24,070 nucleotides of DNA, from the NCBI GenBank assembly GCA_964602055.1, contig CAZRPU010000035.1:1-24070 (forward strand), given 5' to 3'. Of this stretch, positions 16,235 to 24,014 are shown piece by piece. Source of the stretch: JACPLA01 sp964602055. GTDB taxonomy: Bacteria > Bacteroidota > Ignavibacteria > UBA10030. Both the position numbers and the translations under genes were made by a program. The notes beneath the pieces were generated by a model that worked only from the letters and a program-made list of their open reading frames with translations, made no database searches and was not told the DNA's origin. Every line of letters starts with the position of its first letter. Position 1 is the first letter of the stretch.

Positions 16235-16342
16235 CTCTGTGTTCTCTGTGCTTCTCTGTGCTCTTTGTGTCATGCTTTCAGGATTCGCTCTTTGTGTTCT
16301 CTGTGCTTCTCTGTGCTCTCTGTGTCATGTTTTAAGAATCCG
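16235..16342. repeat. Two tandem copies of a 55-base CTCTGTG-rich repeat
   Basis: A 27-base core starting at 16238 recurs at 16293 (period 55), and similarity extends through TCATGYTTT and GAATYCG. Inside each copy the motif YTCTGTG recurs four times at 9-10-base spacing. It fills the convergent intergenic space between the TPR gene and the DUF2339 gene and ends directly at the latter's stop codon. Confidence 0.85.
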
Positions 16343-18655
16343 TCAATCTTTTGTTCCAAAAATAACATCGCGGTATCTCTGATACGCAAAAGATACTGCC
16401 AACAGCATTAATCCGAGTCCGACAAACGAGAAAATTCGATACAGCGTTTCGAGGAACGAAAGGTCGTACAGGAAAATTTTCAGGATCGTTATGCCGAAGA
16501 GCACGAACGCCGCGATACGCAACCCCCTGAGTTTCCTCCAGAGCCCAAGCGTCATCAGGACCGCCGAATAGACCAACCAGACCCCCGAAAGCGACAGCTG
16601 TTGAAGGTTCGCAAGCGATGTCAGCCTTTCGCCGGCGTCCTCTCCAGCGAGAAACATTTCTTTCCTGAAGAAATCCCGCACCTCCCCCGTTGCAACACCG
16701 AAGACCAAGACGACGATCGCTACGTGAAGCGCAGAACGGATATCGGGGAACCAGTCCCGCGGAGCCGGCGCGGTCTCCATCAATCGGTCGAGCGCCACAA
16801 AAAGGCCCGTCACGATAAGAAACGATGACGCTCGAATATTGACCAGCGGTTCATACAGGCTGATGGGATCAAAGAAGGTCCCCCGTACGAGCGTCAGTCC
16901 GCCGCCAACCAGGGCAGCAATCAGCGCACCGATCATCACCGGCGTTTGTTGGATCTTGAGGCCGATCCACAGAAGGGGAAGAGAGTACAACGTCCAGAGA
17001 ATGCCCAGCCACAGAAGTCGTTCGAAGGCCATCAGGTCGAGCGATTCCTGTGCGGCGAAGACCATGCGCTGCCTGAAGTAGTCGTTGGCTTCCAGGCCTA
17101 TCAAGAGGAACAGGGCGATCGGCCAGAGTGCGCTCAATGCAGGGGTGATCCAGGAATCCTTCACTCCCTCTTTCCTTCCGAGAATTCCGGCACCCACCAT
17201 CAATGCGACGGCTCCCGTACACAAGGCCCCCGCCCGAAGATTCAGCAAGAGGACAAATTCTTCCGCACGGAGAGTAAACAGCGAACCCGGTGTTGCAATG
17301 AATTTCAGTATCGCAAGACCATAGATTCCCGTAGCGGTGAGCCACAGATAGCGCAGATTCCATCGGCCGGCAATCCACACCAGCACGGCCGCCTCGATCG
17401 ACCATGCGATGATTGTTTCAAACTTCTTCCATTCGACCCATGGCGCAAGGACCAGAAACGCCGCTGCCACAAGTATATAATGCATCTGCTCCTGTTTGGT
17501 TATCACGCGCCCCGAAGAGCGGATGGCGAGCGCTGCTCCATAGACCGCCGCCAAACCCATGGTCACGCTGCTCATAAGGGCATGAAAATCCCTGTCGATG
17601 ATTGCGTAGAGGGCCTGAAAGAGGAACAACGCGTTGAATCCCCCGACAATCTGGCGTGAAATTATTGCGGGGCGGGATTGCGCGGGCTGCAGAACAAATA
17701 ACGCAAAAAAGAGAAGCCAGAAAACGCCGACAAAGAGGATCGTGACGCCCAGGTCTTCCGTTCGATAGAACTCGAGATACCACGAAAGGTACAGGATCCA
17801 TGTGCCTGCGAAGGTCAGCGGTTCAAGAAGCCACCATTGCTCTTTCTTATAGATGATAGCCAGCAATCCGAGATCGAGAAGGACGAGATAGGAAAAGAGA
17901 CCGATTTCATTTGCTTCTCCCGTACTGAGCATGAGGGGAGTCAGGAAGCCGCCCGCCCATCCCAGGAGAGCAACGGCGAAGGATCCATAATAGAGTGCGT
18001 TCAGCAGGGTAATCAGGGTCACAGCGGACATGAGGAGAAAGGCAACCCATTGGGGAACGAGCGAATAGAAATTGAATGACGCGTAGACGGAGAGATAGAG
18101 GATGCTGATGCCTGCCCCGACGATCCCCTGGGCGAAGACCTGGAAGCCTTTCTTGTGCGATTGATAAGCACCCGCGAGGCAGAGAATCCCCGCCAGAGCG
18201 CCCGTCAGCACACGCATCGTTTCATTGATCCAATTGTTGTCAAACGCATATTTCAGAAAGAACCCGACGCCGATAATCAGAGCCAGCGCCCCGATGCGGT
18301 TCAGGATCTTTCCCCCGATGAGGGATTCCCACTCTTCCCTGGTTCGGTAAGGCTTCATCGGGAGGACATCCGGCGGGGGCGGCACACTTTGCTTCGCTGG
18401 TGTTAACGGCGCTACGGAAGGTGGCGCATGATGCGCCGGCTCGATGGGCGGCGCAGCGTGCGTTTGTACCGGAGGCGGCTTCGATGAATCCGGTTGAGCT
18501 GTGATTCCTCCGCCTTGGAGCTCATCCATTCGGCCTTTGAGCTTTCTGAATTCCCATTCGAGCGCAAAGAGTTTTGCATTGATATTCGAAACCCTGGCGA
18601 GGAGCACCACGAGGAGAACCAAGACACCGACAAAGAGCACGGCAACCAGGCCCAT
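16343..18655 (-). CDS. DUF2339 polytopic membrane protein
   Basis: The 770-residue protein starts with a membrane helix (GLVAVLFVGVLVLLVVLLA), a coiled-coil-like stretch (NINAKLFALEWEFRKLKGRMDELQ), and a Pro/Ala-rich linker (about residues 50-105). This leads into the DUF2339 hallmark EEWESLIGGKILNRIGALALIIGVGFFLKYAFDNNWI, followed by more than 20 hydrophobic segments to the C terminus. This layout matches the DUF2339 family, whose function is unknown. The ATG at 18655 is preferred over an in-frame ATG at 18757 because AAAGGA lies 9 bases before it and the extra 34 residues would be atypical. It stands alone between tRNA-Arg and a convergent TPR gene. Confidence 0.88.
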   Translation of the reverse strand: MGLVAVLFVGVLVLLVVLLARVSNINAKLFALEWEFRKLKGRMDELQGGGITAQPDSSKPPPVQTHAAPPIEPAHHAPPSVAPLTPAKQSVPPPPDVLPMKPYRTREEWESLIGGKILNRIGALALIIGVGFFLKYAFDNNWINETMRVLTGALAGILCLAGAYQSHKKGFQVFAQGIVGAGISILYLSVYASFNFYSLVPQWVAFLLMSAVTLITLLNALYYGSFAVALLGWAGGFLTPLMLSTGEANEIGLFSYLVLLDLGLLAIIYKKEQWWLLEPLTFAGTWILYLSWYLEFYRTEDLGVTILFVGVFWLLFFALFVLQPAQSRPAIISRQIVGGFNALFLFQALYAIIDRDFHALMSSVTMGLAAVYGAALAIRSSGRVITKQEQMHYILVAAAFLVLAPWVEWKKFETIIAWSIEAAVLVWIAGRWNLRYLWLTATGIYGLAILKFIATPGSLFTLRAEEFVLLLNLRAGALCTGAVALMVGAGILGRKEGVKDSWITPALSALWPIALFLLIGLEANDYFRQRMVFAAQESLDLMAFERLLWLGILWTLYSLPLLWIGLKIQQTPVMIGALIAALVGGGLTLVRGTFFDPISLYEPLVNIRASSFLIVTGLFVALDRLMETAPAPRDWFPDIRSALHVAIVVLVFGVATGEVRDFFRKEMFLAGEDAGERLTSLANLQQLSLSGVWLVYSAVLMTLGLWRKLRGLRIAAFVLFGITILKIFLYDLSFLETLYRIFSFVGLGLMLLAVSFAYQRYRDVIFGTKD

Positions 18656-18766
18656 GACGGAAGTTCCTTTGAGCAACTGGAGAGGGAGGGAATTTCTGAC
18701 CCGCGAATCTACATGAAACAGGAGTGAATAGCAACCAAAGGGGGAATGCCGGTACAATCCGAAAAC

Positions 18767-18843
18767 TGGTGACCCCGCCGCGAATCGAACGCGGAACCTA
18801 CAGCTTAGAAGGCTGTTGCTCTATCCAATTGAGCTACGGGGCC
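18767..18843 (-). tRNA. tRNA-Arg (anticodon TCT)
   Basis: On the minus strand a 7-bp acceptor stem (GGCCCCG with CGGGGTC, one G-T pair), the D arm with AATTGGATA, an anticodon stem ACAGC/GCTGT around loop CTTCTAA (anticodon TCT), the T arm GCGTTCGATTCGC type and an encoded CCA form a complete cloverleaf. It would read AGA. Confidence 0.97.
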
Positions 18844-18849
18844 TTAACA

Positions 18850-18891
18850 TGGAAAATTGGAAACTGGAAATCATCAATTGAAAACTGAAAG
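18850..18891. repeat. Degenerate heptad array, TGGAAAA type, beside tRNA-Arg
   Basis: Six 7-base units follow in phase: TGGAAAA, TTGGAAA, CTGGAAA, TCATCAA, TTGAAAA, CTGAAAG. The array begins seven bases from the 5' end of tRNA-Arg and leads straight into the partial tRNA duplicate. Confidence 0.65.
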
Positions 18892-18892
18892 C

Positions 18893-18988
18893 CTGTTGCT
18901 CCCCGCCCGAACGACCGATTTCTCGCCCCCGCATCGTTCGGTCGGGCGGGTATCCAATTGAGCTACGGGGCCTTAACATGGAAAATTG
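18893..18988 (-). pseudogene. Partial tRNA-Arg duplicate (5' half) split by a palindromic insert
   Basis: 18893-18901 repeats 18813-18821 and 18951-18988 repeats 18822-18859 exactly (9 and 38 bases). Together they copy nucleotides 1-31 of tRNA-Arg plus 16 bases of its upstream flank. The copy is interrupted between tRNA nucleotides 22 and 23 by the 49-base palindromic segment at 18902-18950. It lacks the anticodon and everything 3' of it and cannot be a functional tRNA. Confidence 0.85.
18902..18950. repeat. 49-base REP-like palindromic element
   Basis: Terminal arms CCCGCCCGA (18902-18910) and TCGGGCGGG (18942-18950) pair perfectly over 9 bp; after a 4-base bulge ACGA pairs with TCGT. The GC-rich interrupted palindrome is like REP/BIME-type elements. 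It is seen once in the window. Confidence 0.6.
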
Positions 18989-19020
18989 AAATTGGAGAAT
19001 GGAAAATGGAAAATGGAAAA
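18979..19020. repeat. Second TGGAAAA-type heptad array
   Basis: Six units in exact 7-base phase: TGGAAAA, TTGAAAT, TGGAGAA, then TGGAAAA three times. It begins at the same place relative to the tRNA fragment as the first array and was probably part of the duplicated unit. The rest of the gap to 19160 shows no gene. Confidence 0.75.
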
Positions 19021-19162
19021 ATCAACAATTGACATTTAAAATGGTCATCGGAGCATTTTAGACAATTCGCACCGAACTGCAAGCAAATTTACCCCATTTT
19101 TTCTCTCTTTGCAACTACAGGGGAAGAACCGCAACGTCTCAAACCGGGCTCTACTCCACTGC

Positions 19163-19197
19163 AAAAAAAGAGCCGACCCTTTGCCGAGCCGGCCCTT
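19163..19197 (-). terminator. Terminator of citrate synthase
   Basis: On the minus strand a stem of about 10 bp with two G-T pairs (19197-19188 with 19177-19168, 10-base loop) runs into seven T residues. It lies about 90 bases after the citrate synthase stop, on the far side of a heptad array. Confidence 0.7.
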
Positions 19198-19280
19198 CAC
19201 ATCTCACATCTCACATCTCACTTCTCACATCTCACTTTTCACATCTCACTTCTCACTTCTCACATCTCACTTTTCACTTC
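19197..19280. repeat. Heptad array, 12 units of TCACWTY
   Basis: Twelve uninterrupted 7-base units, alternating TCACATC, TCACTTC and TCACTTT, occupy 84 bases between the citrate synthase stop codon (19285) and its terminator, so they would be transcribed into the 3' untranslated region. Confidence 0.92.
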
Positions 19281-19284
19281 TTAC

Positions 19285-20607
19285 CTATTTCTTCAAATCG
19301 CGATGTTGATAGCCCAGATACACCTGCCGCGGGCGCGCGATCTTCTGCTCGGGATCTGTCAGCATCTCCTGCCACTGGGCAAGCCAGCCCGACATGCGGC
19401 CAATTGCAAACAAGACCGGGAACATGTCGACAGGGAACCTCATTGCCTGGTAGATCAGACCTGAATAGAAGTCCACGTTCGGATAAAGTTTTCGCTTGAC
19501 GAAGTACTCATCCTCGAGGGCTATTCTCTCCAACTCCAACGCAATCTCGAGTTTCGGATTCTTCCCCATCACGCCGAAGACTTTGTCTGCCATTTCCTTG
19601 ATGATTTTGGCACGCGGGTCATAATTCTTGTACACGCGATGCCCGAATCCCATCAGTCTTCCCTTCCCCTCCTTGACTTCCTTGACGAAGGCGGGCACTT
19701 TGTCTTTCGTTCCGATTTCATCCAGCATTCTCAGCACAGCTTCGTTGGCTCCGCCATGGAGCGGACCATAGAGCGCCGCAGCCGCCCCGGCCGCCGCACA
19801 ATAGGGGTCGGCCTGCGAGCTGCCGATCGAGCGCATGGTATTCGTGCTGCAATTCTGCTCATGATCGGCATGGAGGATAAACAGAACGTCAATCGCCCGT
19901 GCCAAAACGGGATCCGGCTTGTATTTCAGTTCCGCTATCTTGAACATCATGCTGAGGAAGTTCTCGGAATACGAGAGGTCGTTGTCCGGATACACGTACG
20001 GCATTCCGAGGCTGTGCCGATACGCGAATGCCGCGATCGTCGGCACTTTGCCGATGAGGCGCCATATTTGTTTCTGCCGGGTGTCCTGATCAAGCACTTT
20101 CCTTGCCTCAGGATAAAACGTCGAGAGTGCGGCCAGCGTGCTGACAAATATTCCCATCGGATGAGCATCGTAGCGAAACGCTTCCATGAGCCTCTTCACG
20201 TTCTCGTGAACGAACGTATGGAGCCGGATATGTTCCGTCCATTCTGCCGATTGCTTCTTGTCGGGCAGCTCTCCGTAGAGGGTCAGATAGGCGACGTCCA
20301 GATATGTGCATTTTTCTGCAAGCTGATCAATGGGATAACCCCGGTAGAGCAGGATCCCCTTGTCGCCGTCGATGTAGGTGATTTTACTCTTGCAGGAAGC
20401 AGTGTTCATGAAGGCGGGATCGTACGACATCATGCCGAAGTCATCGGCCTTCACTTTGATCTGCCTCAGGTCGCTTGCCTTGATGGTGTCGTTCTCAATG
20501 GGAATCTCGAAGTTCTTCCCTGTCCTTGTATCCGTAATCTTCAGAGTCTCAAGGTGAACGCCTTCACCATTCTTTTTTTCAGTCGTTGATGCGGCTTTTG
20601 TCTCCAT
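19285..20607 (-). CDS. gltA: Citrate synthase
   Basis: The 440-residue protein is a type II (hexameric-style length) citrate synthase, condensing oxaloacetate and acetyl-CoA in the TCA cycle. Motifs numbered from the chosen ATG: the catalytic-site HADHEQN at 246-252, PLHGG at 282-286, GFGHRVYKNYDPRA at 320-333 and the active-site aspartate in VDFYSGL (D379). The N-terminal domain (KNFEIPIENDTIKASDLRQIKV) is that of the E. coli-like enzymes. The ATG at 20607 is chosen because GGAGGT stands four bases upstream; the frame remains open for another 60 codons to 20787, but that stretch has no family similarity and corresponds to the leader. The GT9 gene lies upstream on the same strand, 206 bases away. 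Confidence 0.96.
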   Translation of the reverse strand: METKAASTTEKKNGEGVHLETLKITDTRTGKNFEIPIENDTIKASDLRQIKVKADDFGMMSYDPAFMNTASCKSKITYIDGDKGILLYRGYPIDQLAEKCTYLDVAYLTLYGELPDKKQSAEWTEHIRLHTFVHENVKRLMEAFRYDAHPMGIFVSTLAALSTFYPEARKVLDQDTRQKQIWRLIGKVPTIAAFAYRHSLGMPYVYPDNDLSYSENFLSMMFKIAELKYKPDPVLARAIDVLFILHADHEQNCSTNTMRSIGSSQADPYCAAAGAAAALYGPLHGGANEAVLRMLDEIGTKDKVPAFVKEVKEGKGRLMGFGHRVYKNYDPRAKIIKEMADKVFGVMGKNPKLEIALELERIALEDEYFVKRKLYPNVDFYSGLIYQAMRFPVDMFPVLFAIGRMSGWLAQWQEMLTDPEQKIARPRQVYLGYQHRDLKK

Positions 20608-20634
20608 ACTACCTCCGTGATTAAGCAACACAAC

Positions 20635-20658
20635 AAAAAGGCCGGCCAGAACCCCGGC
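20635..20658 (-). terminator. Weak terminator-like hairpin in the citrate synthase leader
   Basis: On the minus strand GCCGG (20658-20654) pairs with CCGGC (20645-20641) over an 8-base loop and is followed by C and five T. It could end the GT9 transcript or act as an attenuator before gltA. The five-pair stem makes it uncertain. Confidence 0.3.
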
Positions 20659-20813
20659 AACCCAAGAATCTTTGATGCTGTCAGAATGACAAGTCGCGTG
20701 CCACAAGGATTCATTGGAATCGCACGATTCCCCGCCAGCACTGTCCCGGTTCTTCTCAAGAATGAGAAAAGGGCGGCTGAAAAGCAATCCCCGAAGTCAG
20801 TTTTGGCAAGGTT

Positions 20814-21866
20814 TCAGTCACCCCTCACAAAGCCGGCAACGGCGGTGAAGACTTCTTCAACACCGATTTCATTCATACACCGGAAGTGCTTTTCCGGACA
20901 GCGCTTCAGGCCGATATGGGAACACGGGCGGCAATACAAGCCCTTTCGCTCCAGCACTTTTGCCTGGCTGCCGGCGGGGAAGAACCCGAACTCCTCCACT
21001 GTCGAACCGAAAAGCGCAACAACCTTTTTCTCCATGGCGGCAGCAAGATGCATCAATCCTGAATCATTCGTAAGGATCGCATCGCAGAATTGCATCGCGG
21101 CGGCAGATTCCAGCAGCGACAATTCTCCGGTCATGTTGATGATTCGTTCCTCACCCGCCCCCGAGGCCAGGGCGCGCGCAAGCGGAAGCGATCGTTCCCG
21201 GTCGGCGTTTCCCCCGAAAATCATGATTGCTGCGTTGAGGTCCGAAGCCGCCTTGGCCCCCACCCAGACAAAGCGCTCCGCCGGCCATTCCTTGGTTGCA
21301 TGACGGGCAAAGGGACAAAGGCCTATCACATGTTCAAACCGGTTGAGCTTGAGTCTTCCCATTTTTCCCGAAACAGCGAAAAGGACTTCATCGGGAATGT
21401 GAACCTCGGGGCCCTTCCGATCATTCTGCACCCCCCATTCCTGCACAGTTTCGAGATACCGCGATGCCACAGGAACGATCTCGCGATACGTATTCTTCTT
21501 GAATTTCACCAGCATCGTGCGCTCCGGAATGCGTTTGTCCACGACAACGATCGATCCGACGCCCCGCATGCTCCGAAGATATCGGCTCCTGAGGCTGTTA
21601 TGAAGATCGATCACGAGGTCGTACCGCTCGCGGCGAAGCTTCCGCTTCAACTCGCGCAAGCCCGGGAACCCGGTGCCCGCGTCGAACGCGTAGGTGACAT
21701 TCAGGTTGGCATTCGATCGCACCAGTTCTGCGTACTCCGTTCGCGTGACGTAGTCGATCTGACTTTGCGGGAATCGTGCCCGCAGTGCGCGCAGGAGCGG
21801 AGTGGTCAGAACAACATCTCCGATGGAACTAAACCGTATTACCAGTGTTTTATGTGGTATCTTCAT
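20814..21866 (-). CDS. Glycosyltransferase family 9 (ADP-heptose:LPS heptosyltransferase-like)
   Basis: The 350-residue protein matches GT9 enzymes that add heptose to the LPS inner core on the cytoplasmic face. Visible are the N-terminal Rossmann strand with RFSSIGDVVLTTPLLRALRARFP, the acceptor-side segment YDLVIDLHNSLRSR, a donor-domain strand IGLCPFARHATKEWP, the ADP-heptose-binding region NDSGLMHLAAAMEKKVVALFGST, and a cysteine-rich tail (CRPCSHIGLKRCPEKHFRCM) common in this family. It is more like WaaF/RfaF than WaaC, but the exact sugar is not provable from sequence. It is divergent from the AAA+ gene. Confidence 0.88.
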   Translation of the reverse strand: MKIPHKTLVIRFSSIGDVVLTTPLLRALRARFPQSQIDYVTRTEYAELVRSNANLNVTYAFDAGTGFPGLRELKRKLRRERYDLVIDLHNSLRSRYLRSMRGVGSIVVVDKRIPERTMLVKFKKNTYREIVPVASRYLETVQEWGVQNDRKGPEVHIPDEVLFAVSGKMGRLKLNRFEHVIGLCPFARHATKEWPAERFVWVGAKAASDLNAAIMIFGGNADRERSLPLARALASGAGEERIINMTGELSLLESAAAMQFCDAILTNDSGLMHLAAAMEKKVVALFGSTVEEFGFFPAGSQAKVLERKGLYCRPCSHIGLKRCPEKHFRCMNEIGVEEVFTAVAGFVRGD

Positions 21867-21942
21867 GCATCATGAAAATAGGATTATTTTGGAGCAGTAT
21901 CAATTCACCGGAATGCAACGACCTCTCCTCTCCCCGTCTTCG

Positions 21943-21971
21943 TTGCATTTCTTTCCGTGAGCCGGTATATT
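21943..21971 (+). promoter_or_regulatory. Possible promoter of the AAA+ gene
   Basis: TTGCAT (21943-21948) and TATATT (21966-21971) are spaced by 17 bases; the start would be about 16 bases before the ATG at 21994, which has a GGAG ten bases upstream. Confidence 0.45.
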
Positions 21972-21993
21972 CGGACATAGGAGCGTTGAATTC

Positions 21994-23487
21994 ATGAATC
22001 GTCCCTCGACCATTGGTGCTCTCAGAACCTCCGGCTACAAAGTTCTTCCGGTCAAAGAAGAAGTCCGGAAGAACCTCATCCGAAAGCTGGAAGGAAGCGA
22101 GACGCTTTTTCCGGGAATCATCGGGTACGAGAAGACCGTCATTCCCGCGATTGTGAATGCCGTCCTCGCGCGCCATGATATTCTTCTGCTCGGACTGCGC
22201 GGACAGGCAAAATCGAGGATTGTCCGGCTCTTTCCGACACTGCTGGACGAGGTGATACCCATCGTCAAGGGTTGCGAAATCAACGACAACCCCTACCGTC
22301 CCGTCTGCAAACGCTGCGTGGACCTTGTGAACGAACATGGTGATGACGTCCCGATAGAATGGATTCCCCGCGAATCCCGATTCTCTGAAAAACTCGCGAC
22401 ACCCGATGTCACGATTGCCGATCTCATCGGGGACATTGACCCCATCAAAGCGGCAACGCAGAAGCTGCACTATTCGCATGAGGGGGCGATCCATTTCGGG
22501 ATCATCCCGCGCACAAATCGCGGCATTTTTGCCATCAACGAGCTCCCCGACCTCCAGCCCAGAATCCAGGTGGGCCTTTTCAACATCATGGAAGAGAAGG
22601 ACATCCAGATTCGCGGATTCAATGTGCGGATTCCGCTCGATGTGATGATCGTCTTCACTGCCAATCCCGAGGACTACACGAACCGCGGAAACCTTATTAC
22701 TCCACTGAAAGACAGGATTGATTCCCAGATTCTGACACACTATCCCCGTTCGCTGGATGACTCCATCCTCATTACCAACCAGGAGGCATGGGTGCAACGA
22801 GACGGCCGGGAATTGAAGATCCCGCGCTACTTCCGCGAGATTATCGAACACGTCGCCTTCGAAGCCCGCAAGAGCGAGTTCGTCGATCAGAAATCCGGCG
22901 TCAGCGCACGGCTGACAATTTCCGCAATGGAGAATCTCATCAGCAACGCGGAACGAAGGGCCATCCAGCTCAAGGACAGGGCGATCGTTCCGCGCATTTG
23001 CGACCTTCCTCATGCACTCCCCGGCATGACCGGAAAAATCGAACTTGTCTTTGAGGGTGAACAGGAGGGGCCCGTCAAAGTAAGCAAGGCCCTTGTTGGC
23101 AAGGCCGTGAGGGAGGTCTTCAAGAAGTACTTTCCCGATCCCCTCGAACGCCGATCCAAAGGACAGAGCGAGGCGAGGCCTCCCGCAGTCGACTCCGAAT
23201 ATCACGGAGTAATCTCCTGGTTTGAATCGGGGAACAAGGTGGAACTCTCCGACGACATGACTCTGGATGACTATTTCCGCGAACTCGACCGGGTGAAGGG
23301 CCTTCGGGAGCTTACCTGCCGGCACATGAAAATCGACCACAACGATCGTTATCACCTCGCCTCCGCTATGGAATTTGTGCTCGATGGGCTGCACCAGTCT
23401 TCGCGCATCGCCAAAGACGAGGTCGATCATGTCACAGCCTACAAAGACCTGGTGCAGAGTATTTTCACCGGGCGCGGAGACGATTGA
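21994..23487 (+). CDS. MoxR/Mg-chelatase-like AAA+ ATPase
   Basis: The 497-residue protein belongs to the group often annotated as magnesium chelatase-like, comparable to mycobacterial Rv0958. The P-loop is the group's variant GLRGQAKS (67-74) instead of GxxGxGKS. CEINDNPYRPVCKRC (94-108) holds a CxxC pair, INELPD (181-186) is the Walker B region, FTANPEDYTNRG (221-232) is sensor 1, and LKDRIDSQI (238-246) carries the arginine-finger area. A helical lid and C-terminal domain follow. In other genomes the gene is paired with a VWA-domain protein, here starting at 24023, so the two probably form a chaperone-like insertion machine of the MoxR-VWA kind; client unknown. The normal spacing to that partner is disrupted by the four-helix-bundle gene. 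Confidence 0.9.
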   Translation: MNRPSTIGALRTSGYKVLPVKEEVRKNLIRKLEGSETLFPGIIGYEKTVIPAIVNAVLARHDILLLGLRGQAKSRIVRLFPTLLDEVIPIVKGCEINDNPYRPVCKRCVDLVNEHGDDVPIEWIPRESRFSEKLATPDVTIADLIGDIDPIKAATQKLHYSHEGAIHFGIIPRTNRGIFAINELPDLQPRIQVGLFNIMEEKDIQIRGFNVRIPLDVMIVFTANPEDYTNRGNLITPLKDRIDSQILTHYPRSLDDSILITNQEAWVQRDGRELKIPRYFREIIEHVAFEARKSEFVDQKSGVSARLTISAMENLISNAERRAIQLKDRAIVPRICDLPHALPGMTGKIELVFEGEQEGPVKVSKALVGKAVREVFKKYFPDPLERRSKGQSEARPPAVDSEYHGVISWFESGNKVELSDDMTLDDYFRELDRVKGLRELTCRHMKIDHNDRYHLASAMEFVLDGLHQSSRIAKDEVDHVTAYKDLVQSIFTGRGDD

Positions 23488-23492
23488 GGAAT

Positions 23493-23541
23493 AGTTACGA
23501 GTTACGGGTTACGAGTTACGAGTTACGGGTTGCGGGTTACG
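23493..23541. repeat. Heptad array, seven units of RGTTACG
   Basis: Seven consecutive units (AGTTACG, AGTTACG, GGTTACG, AGTTACG, AGTTACG, GGTTGCG, GGTTACG) start five bases after the AAA+ stop codon. They form the left boundary of the four-helix-bundle gene and are inverted relative to the array at 23982. Confidence 0.92.
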
Positions 23542-23573
23542 GACTAAACCGACATCTATCTTCTGGGGGGATC

Positions 23574-24014
23574 ATGGGTACATTCAAGAAGTTTGAGGAA
23601 ATTGGGGCATGGGAGCTCGCGAGAGTTCTTAGCAAAGACATTTACATTGCTTCTGGAAAATCAATTGGTTCCAGAGATTTTGCTTTGCAGGATCAAATAC
23701 GTCGATCAGCCGTTTCAATCATGGCAAACATTGCCGAGGGATTCGAAAGAAGCGGAACAAAAGAATTCATTCACTTCCTTTCGATGGCAAAAGGATCCGC
23801 TGGTGAGTTGAAAAGCCACCTATATGTTGCCCATGACCTTGGATATTTCGACAAAGCCGTATTCTTGAAATTGTACGATCAGGCAAGCATAATAGGTTCT
23901 AAGATCGGAGGGTTGATTCAGTACCTTCGAAGAACCGCGATTCGCGGATCAAAATTTCGTCCTTTGCTTCCTGCTCTCCAAGACAACCCGAAACCCGGAA
24001 CACGAAACTCGTAA
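23574..24014 (+). CDS. Four-helix-bundle protein (23S rRNA intervening-sequence protein family)
   Basis: The 146-residue protein shows the family pattern: FKKFEEIGAWELARVLSKDIY, DFALQDQIRRSAVSIMANIAEGFERSGTKEFIHFLSMAKGS, ELKSHLYVAHDLGYF and IIGSKIGGLIQYLRR, giving four amphipathic helices. Family members occur in spirochaete 23S rRNA insertions, as free-standing genes and as relatives of Avd from diversity-generating retroelements; their role is unknown, with nucleic-acid binding suspected. ATG at 23574 is chosen because GGGGGG lies just upstream; the frame is open back to 23484 only because the heptad array happens to be stop-free. The last residues (NPKPGTRNS) and the stop codon lie inside the right-hand array. 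Insertion between the AAA+ and VWA genes suggests a mobile origin. Confidence 0.88.
   Translation: MGTFKKFEEIGAWELARVLSKDIYIASGKSIGSRDFALQDQIRRSAVSIMANIAEGFERSGTKEFIHFLSMAKGSAGELKSHLYVAHDLGYFDKAVFLKLYDQASIIGSKIGGLIQYLRRTAIRGSKFRPLLPALQDNPKPGTRNS

Noticed and set aside
18893..18988. Second tRNA gene or a phage attachment site
   Set aside because: The copy lacks the anticodon and 3' half, and integrases normally duplicate the 3' end of a tRNA, not the 5' half; no integrase is in the window.
19197..19280. CRISPR-like array
   Set aside because: The units are 7 bases with no spacers, and no cas gene is nearby.
20753..20768. Hairpin TTCTCA-AGAA-TGAGAA as a terminator of the GT9 gene
   Set aside because: It lacks a T-run on either strand; only the short GCCGG hairpin nearer gltA has one.
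21850..23430. 526-codon open frame on the minus strand opposite the AAA+ gene
   Set aside because: It is a codon-bias shadow: the plus-strand frame has clear AAA+ motifs, the antisense translation resembles no family I recognise, and it overlaps the GT9 start region.
23484..23573. Upstream extension of the four-helix-bundle protein (SYELRVTSYELRV)
   Set aside because: The extension is simply the translated heptad array; the family begins at the FKKFEE segment and a ribosome site precedes ATG 23574.
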